The notes beneath the pieces were generated by a model, which did no database searches, was not told where the DNA came from, and saw nothing but the letters and a program-made list of their open reading frames with translations. The translations under genes and the position numbers were made by a program. 64,000 bases of DNA, from the NCBI GenBank assembly GCA_040386335.1, contig JAZKFT010000022.1, positions 213,080-277,079 on the forward strand. The letters run 5' to 3'. This DNA is from JAZKFT01 sp040386335 (GTDB taxonomy: Bacteria > Bacteroidota > Bacteroidia > Chitinophagales > Chitinophagaceae). Shown one piece after another: positions 16,568-25,864 of this stretch (its first letter is position 1; each line of letters begins with the position of its first letter).

Positions 16568-18664
16568 TTAATCCGTCTCCAGCAAGCGCAAAAACTCTGC
16601 TTCGCTGATGATCCTGATGGTATTGATTTTCTTGGCTTTTTCCAGTTTGCTACCGGCATCTTCGCCTACCACCAGGTAGTTGAGTTTACTGCTGACGCCG
16701 CTTAATAATTTTCCGCCGCGGGCTTCGGCCATAGCTTCGGCTTCATCTCTTTTCAAAATGGGTAAGGTGCCGGTAAATAAAAACGTTTGCCCGCTGAGAC
16801 CGCCTTGTACTACAGCAGATTTTTTATCATTTGTCAGCTTTAACCCGAGTGTTTCCAGGTGCTGAAGCATTTCAATGTTTTGATCATTGCTGAAAAAGTG
16901 ACGGATACTTTTGGCCACTTTTATCCCTACATCTTCCAGTTGTTGCAGGTCTTCTTCTGTTTTGTCTTTATAATCCAGTAAATGCGTAGTGGCATTGGCC
17001 AGTGTTTTAGCGGTGCTTTCACCTACAAAACGGATGCCCAGGCCGTAGATCAACCGGTGCAGTGGTTGCTTCTTACTGGCTTCAATGGCAGCCTGCAAAT
17101 TGTCGATCGATTTTTTACCAAAACCCTCCATGGTTCCAATGGCGCTAAAATCCAATGCGTAAATGCCGGGGATATCTTTCAGCAGACCCAGGTCGTAAAA
17201 CTTCCGCACGTTTGCCTCACCAAAACTTTTAATGTCCATGGCATCCTTGCTTACAAAATGGATCATGCGTTCTACCACCTGGGCACGGCATTCGATATTA
17301 ATGCAACGCCAAACGGCTTCGCCTTCTTCTTTAAACAACTGGCTGCTGCAAACCGGGCAAGCTGTTGGGAAAATAATGGATTGCTCTGTACCGGTTCTCA
17401 GATCCGGCATCGATTGTACGATCTGTGGTATCACATCGCCCGCCCTTTCTATTAAAACCGTATCGCCTATTTTAAGGTCTTTTTCTTTTATGTACTCCTC
17501 GTTGTGGATAGATATGCTGCCGACAGTCACGCCGGCTAAATGCACTGGCTCCAGTTTCGCCACCGGCGTAACAGCCCCCGTGCGTCCTACCTGGAACTCC
17601 ACGCCCCTTAATTTCGTAGTGGCCTGCCTGGCTTTAAATTTAAAGGCAATGGCCCAGCGTGGATGATGGCTGGTTTGTCCCAGCTTTTCCTGGAGGTCTA
17701 TATTGTTCACTTTTACCACCATGCCATCTATTTCATAAGGCAGGTTATCCCTGGTGGTTTCAAATTGCTGCACATAATCGATCACGCCCTGGATGCCCTG
17801 TACTACTTTTTTCTCTTTTTCAGGCGAACGGAAACCAAGGTCCCAGAGCATTTGCAATTGCGAACCATGGGTAGCGAGGGCTTCGTCGGCCATCGGCAGG
17901 TGACCACCAACTGTTGCCACATAACTTACATGGTATAAAAATGCATCCAGGTTACGGCGCCCTACTTCTTTCGGGTCTTTAATTCTTAAACTTCCGGCGG
18001 CGGTATTGCGTGGATTGGCCACCGGCGCCAGGCCCTGCTGTACCAGCTTTTCGTTGTAGGCATCAAACGAGCTGCGGGTCATGATCACTTCGCCGCGTAT
18101 TTCTATTTGCTGGATGGCGTATTTGCTAAAAGCCGCGGATAGAGGTATGGACCGTACCTGCCGGATATTGGTGGTAATATCATCTCCTTCCACGCCATTT
18201 CCACGGGTTGTGGCACGGGTAAGCAAATCGTTTTCATAAATCAGGCTGATGCTCGCGCCGTCGAACTTGGGCTCTACACAATATTCTATTTCGGCCAGTC
18301 CGCTGGCTACCCTTGCTTTTCTGTCGAACTCCTGCAGGTCGTCCGCATTATAGCTGTTATCGAGGCTTAGCATGGGCACCAGGTGCTGTACGGTAGCAAA
18401 GCCTTCGTTCAGGCTGCTGCCTACGCGTTGCGTCGGGCTGTCGGGCGTTATCCAGTCCGGGTGTTCCTGCTCTGCTTTTTCGAGCAATTTATAGAGTTGG
18501 TCGTAGTCAAAATCGGTTATCAGGGCCTCGTTTTGAACATAATACCTGTGTTCGTGAAAACGGAGGATGCTTTTTAGGTCAGCCAATGATTCCTCAGTGA
18601 TGGCGGGATTCTTAAGGAAGTCTTTAGTAAGATCCATGGCTTCCTGGGTATTGGTGTATGGCAT
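16568..18664 (-). CDS. ligA: NAD+-dependent DNA ligase
   Basis: A 698-residue LigA, the essential replicative ligase that seals nicks using NAD+. The N-terminal Ia domain has HRYYVQNEALITDFDYD (39-55); the adenylated Lys is K133 in EPKFDGASI. The OB domain, a four-Cys zinc finger (CPVCSSQLF through CINIEC, roughly 425-448), the helix-hairpin-helix region and the C-terminal BRCT domain (about 620-698, LSGQTFLFTGTL) are all present. Length is normal for the family. It is the second ligase in this window, along with ATP-dependent LigD. It stands alone, with a 111-bp divergent gap to the Crp-like gene. Confidence 0.97.
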   Translation of the reverse strand: MPYTNTQEAMDLTKDFLKNPAITEESLADLKSILRFHEHRYYVQNEALITDFDYDQLYKLLEKAEQEHPDWITPDSPTQRVGSSLNEGFATVQHLVPMLSLDNSYNADDLQEFDRKARVASGLAEIEYCVEPKFDGASISLIYENDLLTRATTRGNGVEGDDITTNIRQVRSIPLSAAFSKYAIQQIEIRGEVIMTRSSFDAYNEKLVQQGLAPVANPRNTAAGSLRIKDPKEVGRRNLDAFLYHVSYVATVGGHLPMADEALATHGSQLQMLWDLGFRSPEKEKKVVQGIQGVIDYVQQFETTRDNLPYEIDGMVVKVNNIDLQEKLGQTSHHPRWAIAFKFKARQATTKLRGVEFQVGRTGAVTPVAKLEPVHLAGVTVGSISIHNEEYIKEKDLKIGDTVLIERAGDVIPQIVQSMPDLRTGTEQSIIFPTACPVCSSQLFKEEGEAVWRCINIECRAQVVERMIHFVSKDAMDIKSFGEANVRKFYDLGLLKDIPGIYALDFSAIGTMEGFGKKSIDNLQAAIEASKKQPLHRLIYGLGIRFVGESTAKTLANATTHLLDYKDKTEEDLQQLEDVGIKVAKSIRHFFSNDQNIEMLQHLETLGLKLTNDKKSAVVQGGLSGQTFLFTGTLPILKRDEAEAMAEARGGKLLSGVSSKLNYLVVGEDAGSKLEKAKKINTIRIISEAEFLRLLETD

Positions 18665-18814
18665 TTGGGTATAAGTTAATGAGCGATATAAAATAAGATT
18701 GGAAAATTAGCGGTATCATTTTTCAGCCCAAAATATTTCTGAATAAACATTGCTGCTGCAGCAGGTTGCCTGGAAGTGATGTACACCATTATCTTTAGCG
18801 GAAACCACCAGTTT

Positions 18815-19378
18815 ATGCAACACCTCCTAACCCATATCTCCAATTTTCACCCCATCAGCGAAGCAGCGCAGGAAGCCCTGGAAAACTGTTTTGAAAAGTT
18901 GGTATTGAAGAAAAATGAAACCCTGGTTACGGAAGGCAGGATGTGCAGGCATTTGTATTTTGTTGAGAGCGGCGCTCTACGCGGCTTTTACAAAGTGGAT
19001 GGAAAGGAAATAACGCATTGGTTTGGTTTTGAAAATGATTTTGTCACTTCTTTTCACAGCTTTATTACCCAACAACCGGCAGTGGAAAATATACAGTTGC
19101 TGGAAGGCAGCATTTTATGGGCCATCAGCAAGGAAAAGCTAACCGGGCTGTTCAACCAACACCACGAAATTGAAAGGCTGGTGAGGATCGCCTATGAGAA
19201 ATATTATATCAGGCTGGAGGAAAGGTATGTGAATGCCCAGTTTAAAACGGCCAGGGAACTTTATGAAAACCTCTTGCTGCAAACACCGCATATATTGGAA
19301 AGGGTGCCGCTGGGTTGCATTGCTTCCTACCTGGGTATCAGCCAGGAAACACTCAGCAGGATACGCAGCCAGTTTTAA
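18815..19378 (+). CDS. Crp/Fnr-family transcriptional regulator
   Basis: A 187-residue protein with an N-terminal cyclic-nucleotide-binding fold (about 15-110: LKKNETLVTEGRMCRHLYFVESGALRGFYKVDGKE) and a short C-terminal helix-turn-helix (VPLGCIASYLGISQETLSRIR, about 165-185). The ATG at 18776 would add 13 residues; the one at 18815 (MQHLLTHISNF) gives the typical start for this Bacteroidota subgroup. The arginine and glutamate needed for cAMP binding are not clearly present, so the ligand is open. The next gene (19460) is a YiaA-like membrane protein, which may be its target. Confidence 0.85.
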   Translation: MQHLLTHISNFHPISEAAQEALENCFEKLVLKKNETLVTEGRMCRHLYFVESGALRGFYKVDGKEITHWFGFENDFVTSFHSFITQQPAVENIQLLEGSILWAISKEKLTGLFNQHHEIERLVRIAYEKYYIRLEERYVNAQFKTARELYENLLLQTPHILERVPLGCIASYLGISQETLSRIRSQF

Positions 19379-19459
19379 CGTTTGAAGGTTTTGTTTTTGA
19401 TAAAGGTCAAAAAAAATGAAAACAGCGCCAGCTAGGTTTGTTCCATAAAAATCATCATT

Positions 19460-19876
19460 ATGGAACAAAAACAAGCGCTGCAACCCTCCGCAGCATTTAT
19501 TGCAGCCTCATGGTCCGCCTTTTTTATTGGTACCGTTGCGTTTATCATCGGCCTTTGGAATGCCAATATGCAACTGAATGAGAAAGGCTACTATTTTACA
19601 GTACTGATGTTCGGGCTTTTTGCATCAATCTCCCTTCAGAAAGCCGTCCGCGACCAGATTGAAGGCATCCCTGTTACCAATATCTATTATGGCCTCGCCT
19701 GGTTCAGCACCATTTTAGCCATAGTATTACTTACAGTGGGCTTGTGGAATGCAGAATTGGACAAAAGTGAAAAAGGCTTCTACGCCATGTCTTTTGTACT
19801 CAGCATTTTTGCCGCCATCGCCGTGCAGAAAAATACGAGGGATATGAAGGCGGCGAAAACGCAGGAGAATATTTAG
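19460..19876 (+). CDS. YiaA/YiaB-type inner-membrane protein
   Basis: A 138-residue protein with four hydrophobic segments arranged as two similar halves: FFIGTVAFIIGLWNANMQLNEKGYYFTVLMFGLFASISLQKAVRD and a second copy with LLTVGLWNAELDKSEKGFYAMSFVLSIFAAIAVQKNTRD. This internal duplication with GLWNA and EKG(Y/F)Y matches the YiaAB two-helix domain. Physiological role is not established. It lies 81 bp after the Crp-like gene in the same direction, and its stop abuts the TTCAAG-rich repeat at 19877. Confidence 0.85.
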   Translation: MEQKQALQPSAAFIAASWSAFFIGTVAFIIGLWNANMQLNEKGYYFTVLMFGLFASISLQKAVRDQIEGIPVTNIYYGLAWFSTILAIVLLTVGLWNAELDKSEKGFYAMSFVLSIFAAIAVQKNTRDMKAAKTQENI

Positions 19877-19984
19877 GGTTCAAGTCAAAAGGTTCAAGGA
19901 TCAAGTTTCAAGGTTCAAGACGCCAGTATTCAAAAGGGGACTTGAACCTTGAATTCTTGACCCTTGGACCTTGATCCCTGGATC
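19877..19984. repeat. TTCAAG-rich inverted repeat at a convergent junction
   Basis: The whole gap between the stops of the YiaA-like gene and the LacI gene is made of GGTTCAAG/GATCAAG-like units on the left and their complements on the right. The best arms are 19891-19919 and 19941-19970, pairing about 25 of 29 positions around a 21-nt turn. It could serve as a bidirectional terminator. The units look like a degenerated short tandem repeat. Confidence 0.65.
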
Positions 19985-20977
19985 TTAACTAACCAGCGGT
20001 GTATCAATAAAATGAGTTCCCGGTGCTATATCCTTCTTTTCTATCAGGTCAAATAGCAAATTGGCTGCGGTTATGCCCAACTGGTAGCCCGAGGTGTGTA
20101 TATATGGAACATCAAACGAAAGATATTTCGGGAAAAAGCCGTCGCTCAACGCAATGATTTTAAGATCGGCAGGAATGCGAAGGCCCAGGTCTTTTACCGC
20201 CAATGCTACACCCGCCAGTATTTCATCGCTCATAATAAAAATACCATCTGGTTTTCCCTTGGCACTGTACATTTTTTTAAATAGCAGGGCGGCATCCTCT
20301 GAACTATTCGCGAAGCCAATTCTTTTTTCCGAGTTTTTGGCTTCATTGTCCTGCAGCGCCTGTTCGAAACCTTTTAGCCGGTCTTTGGTAATCGAAAGCC
20401 GTTTGTCGCCAAAAATGCCGCAGACACGCTTGCATGGCTTATTTCCAGAGAATAAAAAGTTGACTGCATCGTAAGCTGCCCGCTTGCCAAAGGTGACCAC
20501 ATTAAATGTTTCCTCGCTTTCGGGGGCTTTGTCAAAATACACGATCGGAACTCCATTATCTACCAGTTGTGAGAAATGTTTGCTATCCGTTGTTTCTTTT
20601 GTAACCGACACCAGCAGGCCGTCTACGCTCACTTTCGCACAGATTTTTGCGTTTTCTTTCTCCCTCTCCAATTGATCGTTGGAATGAAGCACCATCAAAT
20701 GATAATCCTTCTGATGGGTAATATCCTCTATCGCCTTTATCAGTGATGGGAAAAAATACATCGAAATTTCAGGGATAACCAAGCCAATGGTATAGCTTTT
20801 ACCATAGCGCAAACTCACCGCGTATTGGTTGGGACTATATCCCAGTTCTTCCGATACGGCCTTGATTTTTTCTTTCAGTTTGGCCCCAATATCCGGATGG
20901 TCTTTCAGGGCCCTGGAAACAGTAGAAGGATTAATACTCAATGCGTGAGCAATGTCTTTTATGGTAGTTCTGGACAA
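19985..20977 (-). CDS. LacI-family transcriptional regulator (first copy)
   Basis: A 330-residue LacI/GalR regulator: N-terminal HTH (TTIKDIAHALSINPSTVSRALKDHPDIG, 3-30), hinge, then a periplasmic-binding-like sensor domain (YTIGLVIPEISMYFFPSLIKAIED and later FIMSDEILAGVALAVKDLGLRIP). The start is TTG at 20977, as in the second LacI copy; no in-frame ATG gives the conserved N-terminus. It is divergent from susC at 21118, with a 12-bp perfect palindrome and a second similar 12-mer between them, so it very likely controls the SusC/SusD/CRTAC/GH65 locus and itself. It is clearly related to the LacI protein at 49148. Confidence 0.94.
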   Translation of the reverse strand: MSRTTIKDIAHALSINPSTVSRALKDHPDIGAKLKEKIKAVSEELGYSPNQYAVSLRYGKSYTIGLVIPEISMYFFPSLIKAIEDITHQKDYHLMVLHSNDQLEREKENAKICAKVSVDGLLVSVTKETTDSKHFSQLVDNGVPIVYFDKAPESEETFNVVTFGKRAAYDAVNFLFSGNKPCKRVCGIFGDKRLSITKDRLKGFEQALQDNEAKNSEKRIGFANSSEDAALLFKKMYSAKGKPDGIFIMSDEILAGVALAVKDLGLRIPADLKIIALSDGFFPKYLSFDVPYIHTSGYQLGITAANLLFDLIEKKDIAPGTHFIDTPLVS

Positions 20978-21020
20978 GGTTTTCGTTTAATGTTAAGGGA
21001 AGTTAACGAATTTTCCAACA

Positions 21021-21044
21021 GCAAACGTTTGCGGAAACCGTTGC
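21021..21044. promoter_or_regulatory. Candidate LacI operator pair upstream of susC
   Basis: GCAAACGTTTGC (21021-21032) is a perfect 12-bp palindrome with the central CG typical of LacI/GalR operators. It is followed immediately by GGAAACCGTTGC (21033-21044), which matches 9 of 12 positions. They lie in the 140-bp gap between the divergent lacI-type gene and susC. A near-match to the Bacteroidota -7 element (TAATTTG) occurs at 21082-21088. Binding is inferred. Confidence 0.65.
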
Positions 21045-21117
21045 GGAAAAATGGGGTATTCTCCCTGTTTTAATTAATGTGTAATTTGAACACAGTTTCT
21101 AAAAAAACTAACGCCAT

Positions 21118-24099
21118 ATGAAATTAAAAAAACTCTTCACGAGGGTTTTTGCACTGTTGATTGCCATCATCAGCTACGGTGCAATACAAGCCCAAACCGT
21201 TTCAGGAACGGTTACAGACAAAGACGGGGCACCGATAGCAGGTGTATCTGTTCTCGTTAAAAACTCCAACGTAGGTACCAGTACCGACAATGCAGGGAAA
21301 TTCACCATTAAAGCAGCGTCTAATGCCACGCTCATTTTTTCGGCGGTAGGCTTTGGTACAGAAGAAGTTGCAGTAAGCGGCAGACCCGATGTCTCCGTCA
21401 AAATGCTTTTTTCCACCAATTCTAACCTTAATGAAGTGGTGGTAATTGGTTATGGAACGACCTCCAAAAAGAGTGTAACAGGTTCTATTATTTCTATCAA
21501 GGCGAAGGATTTTAACCAGGGTGTGATTGCAGCCCCCGACCAATTGCTGCAAAGCAAAGTGGCCGGTCTTGAAGTAACCAATACAAGTGGACAGCCGGGT
21601 GCTGCCACTACCATCCAGATTCGTGGTAACTCATCTATCCGTTCCAGTAACAACCCATTGTATGTAGTAGATGGTGTGCCGCTGGATGGTGGATCTGCAA
21701 GGCCCAATCTCGGAAATGCTTTCGGCAGCACGCCGAATTCTAACCCCCTCCTTTTTATTGATCCAAACAGTATTGCGCAAATCGACGTTTTAAAAGACGC
21801 CGCTTCAGCCGCCATCTATGGTTCAAGGGGCGCAAATGGTGTAATCGTAATTACTACCAAAAAAGGCAGTTCAGGCCCCATGAAAATGGAAGTGGGCGCC
21901 AATTGGGGTGTGAATGCCGGTTATATGAGAAGGTTTGAAGTGCTGGATGCCGATCAATACAGAACGGCCATCACCAAGTATGGCCAGGCCGCTACTTTAA
22001 ATGGCGGTGTAACTGAAGATGCCTTAAAAGCCATTACGCAAAATGACCTATCCCAGAATTATTCTGTCGCTTTTAGTGGCGGAAACGAGGTGGGCAAATT
22101 CAGGGCAGGTTTATTGGCTTCTGATCAAAAGGGTCTTTTAAGGAAGTCATCCCTTGAAAAATATATCGCCACCCTTGGTGGTACGTACAAGTTTTTGGAC
22201 AATAAATTAACCCTCGACTTTAATATTATCGCTGGTAACTATGGCGAAGAACTCACCAGCGTTTCAAATACTGCAGGTTCTACTGGTAATATCATTTCTT
22301 CTGCATTGAGCTGGAATCCTACCCAACCGCTGAGACTGGCAAATGGTAAATACAATTTCCCTTCCAACGGTTCAGGAAATCCGCTCGGCTTTAACGATGC
22401 TTATTCTGATCTGAGCCGCGTCAACTTTTTCCTGGGTAATATTTCTGCAGCCTATAAAATTACTGATAAGCTGGAGTATAAATTCCTTTACGGAGTTAAC
22501 CATGGTTCCGGAAAAAGGGACATGAATATTGAAGGCTGGCTCGAGGGAATTCCAGGCGTTTCAGGCCAGGGATTTGCAGCCATCGGAAATGCCGTACTGA
22601 CTTCCCAAACCTTTTCTCATACCCTCAACCTCAGAACGCCTATCAGCAACAACCTGAGCCTGGAAGCTGTGGCAGGATATGAATATTTTAAAACTGATTT
22701 TTCAGGAGGAAGCGTTACTGCTTCTGGTTTTAACACCAATCTCGATCAAACAAACAGGATCGACATCCCTTATACCAAGTTATTCCAGAATGCGAAAACG
22801 CAGGGGCCGTATTTCACCTTTGCCAACCCAACCGGAGAGATCCAGTCATTTTTTGGCAGGGCTACTTTCAACTTCATGGATAAGCTGGTGTTAACCGCAA
22901 GTGTAAGGGCAGATGGTTCCAGCAAATTTGGTAAAAACAACAGGTATGGTTATTTCCCCGCAGTAGGTGTAAGGTGGGTAGCCAGCAACGAAGGATTTAT
23001 GAAGAACAGCAATCTGTTCAGCAACCTGGCCATCAGGGCTTCTTATGGACAAACCGGTAACCAGGAATTCCCTGCCGGATCTTCACAGGAACAATTTGGA
23101 TTGCCTTCTTACAACAATGCGCCACAGGTGGTGAATGGTAATCCCGATCTGAAATGGGAGATCACCAATTCATTTAACGTAGGTGCAGACTTTGCTTTTG
23201 CAAAAGGAAAGATCTATGGTTCAATAGATTATTACAACAAGAACACTTCTGATATCCTGTTCCAGACAAGTGCCATTCAACCGGCCCCTTCTTCTGTAAC
23301 ATTTGTAAACCTGGCCGACGCAAAACTGATCAACTCAGGCGTGGAACTGGCGCTGGGTTCTAATATCGTTGACCGCAAAGATTTTGGCATAGAAGCCAAT
23401 GTAAACGTGGCTTACAATAAGAACAATGTAAAAGATTTTAAAGATCCACTTACAAAACTGGATCTGCTGGTATCTACAGGACAAGTAAATGGCCAGGGTG
23501 TTTCTGGTACGCTGGCACAGGTGATCACCAACAATAACCCGGTGAATGTATACTACCTGAAACCTTTCCTGGGCTATGATGCCACGGGCAACCAACTGAT
23601 AGGAGCAAACCCCGGTTTTGCAGGCGACCCTAACCCAAGTGTTCTTGCAGGTTTCAGCACTACCATCCGGTACAAGAAATTCAGTTTTGGCATTAACATG
23701 GGAGGTGCATTTGGATTCCTCATTTATAACAATACCGCAACTTCAGTAACCAATATCGCCGGTGTGGTACAAGGCAGAAACATCGACGTTGCTGCATTTA
23801 ACAGCAATGAGAAACCATCCAGCGGCGTTGGTGCTTCCACCCGCTTCCTGGAAGATGGTGACTATTTCAAAATGAGAAATGCAACGATCCGTTACAGTTT
23901 TGGGAATCAGGGTAAATACATAAAAGGCCTTACTGCTTTTGTAAGCGGCAGCAACTTGTTTGTCATTACAAAATTCACTGGATTTGACCCCGAGGTAAAT
24001 ATCGACAAGAGCAATAACTCTTATCCGTCACGTTCTATCGAGTACGTGCCTTACCCAACTCCAAGAGTCATCACATTTGGCCTTAATTTTTCCCTGTAG
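21118..24099 (+). CDS. SusC/RagA-type TonB-linked outer-membrane transporter (first copy)
   Basis: A 993-residue outer-membrane receptor that, with SusD, imports oligosaccharides or similar solutes with TonB energy. A signal peptide (MKLKKLFTRVFALLIAIISY, cleavage after AIQAQ) is followed by a carboxypeptidase-regulatory-like domain (about 26-105, VSGTVTDKDGAPIAGVSVLVK), the SusC signature VVVIGYGTTSKKSVTGS (107-123), the plug (IQIRGNSSIRSSNNPLYVVDGVPLD) and the 22-strand barrel ending in VITFGLNFSL with a terminal hydrophobic strand. There is no N-terminal STN domain, so no direct anti-sigma signalling. The paired susD starts 21 bp later. Confidence 0.96.
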   Translation: MKLKKLFTRVFALLIAIISYGAIQAQTVSGTVTDKDGAPIAGVSVLVKNSNVGTSTDNAGKFTIKAASNATLIFSAVGFGTEEVAVSGRPDVSVKMLFSTNSNLNEVVVIGYGTTSKKSVTGSIISIKAKDFNQGVIAAPDQLLQSKVAGLEVTNTSGQPGAATTIQIRGNSSIRSSNNPLYVVDGVPLDGGSARPNLGNAFGSTPNSNPLLFIDPNSIAQIDVLKDAASAAIYGSRGANGVIVITTKKGSSGPMKMEVGANWGVNAGYMRRFEVLDADQYRTAITKYGQAATLNGGVTEDALKAITQNDLSQNYSVAFSGGNEVGKFRAGLLASDQKGLLRKSSLEKYIATLGGTYKFLDNKLTLDFNIIAGNYGEELTSVSNTAGSTGNIISSALSWNPTQPLRLANGKYNFPSNGSGNPLGFNDAYSDLSRVNFFLGNISAAYKITDKLEYKFLYGVNHGSGKRDMNIEGWLEGIPGVSGQGFAAIGNAVLTSQTFSHTLNLRTPISNNLSLEAVAGYEYFKTDFSGGSVTASGFNTNLDQTNRIDIPYTKLFQNAKTQGPYFTFANPTGEIQSFFGRATFNFMDKLVLTASVRADGSSKFGKNNRYGYFPAVGVRWVASNEGFMKNSNLFSNLAIRASYGQTGNQEFPAGSSQEQFGLPSYNNAPQVVNGNPDLKWEITNSFNVGADFAFAKGKIYGSIDYYNKNTSDILFQTSAIQPAPSSVTFVNLADAKLINSGVELALGSNIVDRKDFGIEANVNVAYNKNNVKDFKDPLTKLDLLVSTGQVNGQGVSGTLAQVITNNNPVNVYYLKPFLGYDATGNQLIGANPGFAGDPNPSVLAGFSTTIRYKKFSFGINMGGAFGFLIYNNTATSVTNIAGVVQGRNIDVAAFNSNEKPSSGVGASTRFLEDGDYFKMRNATIRYSFGNQGKYIKGLTAFVSGSNLFVITKFTGFDPEVNIDKSNNSYPSRSIEYVPYPTPRVITFGLNFSL

Positions 24100-24120
24100 A
24101 CCCCCAAAAAATTTAAGTGT

Positions 24121-25749
24121 ATGAAACAATATAAAAAAATAGCAAAATACGCACTGGTGCTGGCATCAGTGGCGACTATAACAGGCTGTACCAAACTAAA
24201 AGAGGATCTCAATAGCACCCTTACCAATGGCCAGGTGTCATCTGCCCTGGGTAGTTCCGGTACGGCTTTACTGCTGGCTGCCGCCTACGCAGATTTGGGA
24301 GGACCGCTTACCAGCCAGGACCTGGTGTTCTCTCTGCAGGAGAATTCCACAGATGAATCGCTGGTTCCTACCCGCGGTGGCGACTGGGACGATAACGGTG
24401 TTTGGCGTGTGGTGCATGCCCATACCTGGAATGCCGATCACGGACAGATATTAAATGTGTTCAACAGCCTGAACAAGATCAATTTCGATGCTACCAACGT
24501 GCTGGGCTTTAACCCGACACCGGCGCAGGCAGCCGAGGCAAAATTCATTCGGGCCCTGGCTTTGTATTACCTGCTGGATTTGTATGGTCAATATCCCTTC
24601 AGGAACCCGGGCGACAACCTGTTGCTGGCACCGGAAGTGAAATCAGGTGCTGCTGCTGTGGATTTTATCATCAGTGAATTAAATGCTGCGCTGCCCAACC
24701 TGCCTGCTACCAATGGGCCAGACAAGGCAAACCCCGATGCAGCCAGGGTATTGTTGATGAAATGTTATTTACAAAAAGGTGCGTTCGTAAACAGGGCCGC
24801 TCCAACTTTTGCAGCAGGAGATCTTACGCAAGTGATAACATTGGGCAATGCGATCATAGCCAACCCAAAGTATAGTTACAGTGCCAACTATTTTGACAAT
24901 TTTAACCCCAATAACTCCTCGTCCAAGGAAGGGATTTTTGTGTATCCAAATACATCTGGTGTAAGCGCCAATAACTCTGGCATCGCCGCCCGTTGGAATA
25001 TGACCCTGCATTACAATTGTTGGACCCCCAATAACCCGAATGCAGGTTGGAACGGTTTCTCCACCATCAGTGATTTTTACAACAGCTTCAATACAGGCGC
25101 CGGTACTACAGCTTTTGGTCCAAACGATACGTTACTGGATCCAAGGATCGGCGGGCGTGTATATCCTGGTGTAACCAATGTTTCAGGTATGAGACCGGGA
25201 TTGTTGGTAAATCAGCAGTTCAATGAAAATGGAGTGGCTATCAAAGACAGGCAAGGTGCGCCATTGGCCTTTCAGCCAGCCATTGCAAGCAATATGATAG
25301 AAACAGGCGCCAACAAAGAGGTGACTGGTATCCGTGTAATGAAATATCCACCTGATTATACACAGTATGGTAATCCTGCCGGAAACGACCTGATGATCTT
25401 CCGTTATGCAGATGTTGTTTTGATGGTAGCTGAAGCAAGAGGCAGAAATGGTGATATGCCCGGAGCGTTAACGATGGTGAATGCACTAAGGGCAGCAAGA
25501 GGCGCCCCTGCATTGGCTTCAATGACATTGGTAAATGTGAATAATGTTGGCGACCCCCGTACATTGCTTGCAGAAAGAGGCCGGGAACTATATTGGGAAA
25601 GTCATAGAAGGACCGACCTGATCAGGTTTGGCGTATTCCTGAAACCATGGCAATATAAAACCAGTACAGATGCCAAAAACCTGGTTTTCCCTGTACCAAA
25701 CCAGGCACTTGCTGCCAACCCCAATTTGGTGCAGAATACAGGCTATTAA
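24121..25749 (+). CDS. SusD/RagB-family substrate-binding lipoprotein (first copy)
   Basis: A 542-residue surface lipoprotein that caps SusC and binds the substrate. Signal MKQYKKIAKYALVLASVATITGC with Cys23. The helical TPR-like SusD scaffold is seen in AEAKFIRALALYYLLDLYGQYPF and the C-terminal conserved segment YADVVLMVAEARGRNG with LLAERGRELYWESHRRTDLIRFG. The substrate is not readable; neighbouring GH65 suggests alpha-glucosides or related sugars. Followed by an intrinsic terminator at 25772, so the CRTAC genes after it may be read by leak-through or from their own promoter. Confidence 0.95.
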   Translation: MKQYKKIAKYALVLASVATITGCTKLKEDLNSTLTNGQVSSALGSSGTALLLAAAYADLGGPLTSQDLVFSLQENSTDESLVPTRGGDWDDNGVWRVVHAHTWNADHGQILNVFNSLNKINFDATNVLGFNPTPAQAAEAKFIRALALYYLLDLYGQYPFRNPGDNLLLAPEVKSGAAAVDFIISELNAALPNLPATNGPDKANPDAARVLLMKCYLQKGAFVNRAAPTFAAGDLTQVITLGNAIIANPKYSYSANYFDNFNPNNSSSKEGIFVYPNTSGVSANNSGIAARWNMTLHYNCWTPNNPNAGWNGFSTISDFYNSFNTGAGTTAFGPNDTLLDPRIGGRVYPGVTNVSGMRPGLLVNQQFNENGVAIKDRQGAPLAFQPAIASNMIETGANKEVTGIRVMKYPPDYTQYGNPAGNDLMIFRYADVVLMVAEARGRNGDMPGALTMVNALRAARGAPALASMTLVNVNNVGDPRTLLAERGRELYWESHRRTDLIRFGVFLKPWQYKTSTDAKNLVFPVPNQALAANPNLVQNTGY

Positions 25750-25771
25750 TAGTTTTAATTAGTTTTTTATC

Positions 25772-25807
25772 AAAAGAAAGGCCATTGAAAAATGGCCTTT
25801 CTTTTTT
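25772..25807 (+). terminator. Intrinsic terminator after the first susD
   Basis: A perfect 15-bp stem (AAAAGAAAGGCCATT with its complement) around a GAAA tetraloop, ending in a T-run (25802-25807). The A-tract on the left makes it usable in both directions. It divides susCD from the CRTAC genes that follow. Confidence 0.85.
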
Positions 25808-25864
25808 CAATAAGTTTGTAGATGGGTGCCGGTTTTTTGCAACTGTGCACCCCCTAAAAACAGG

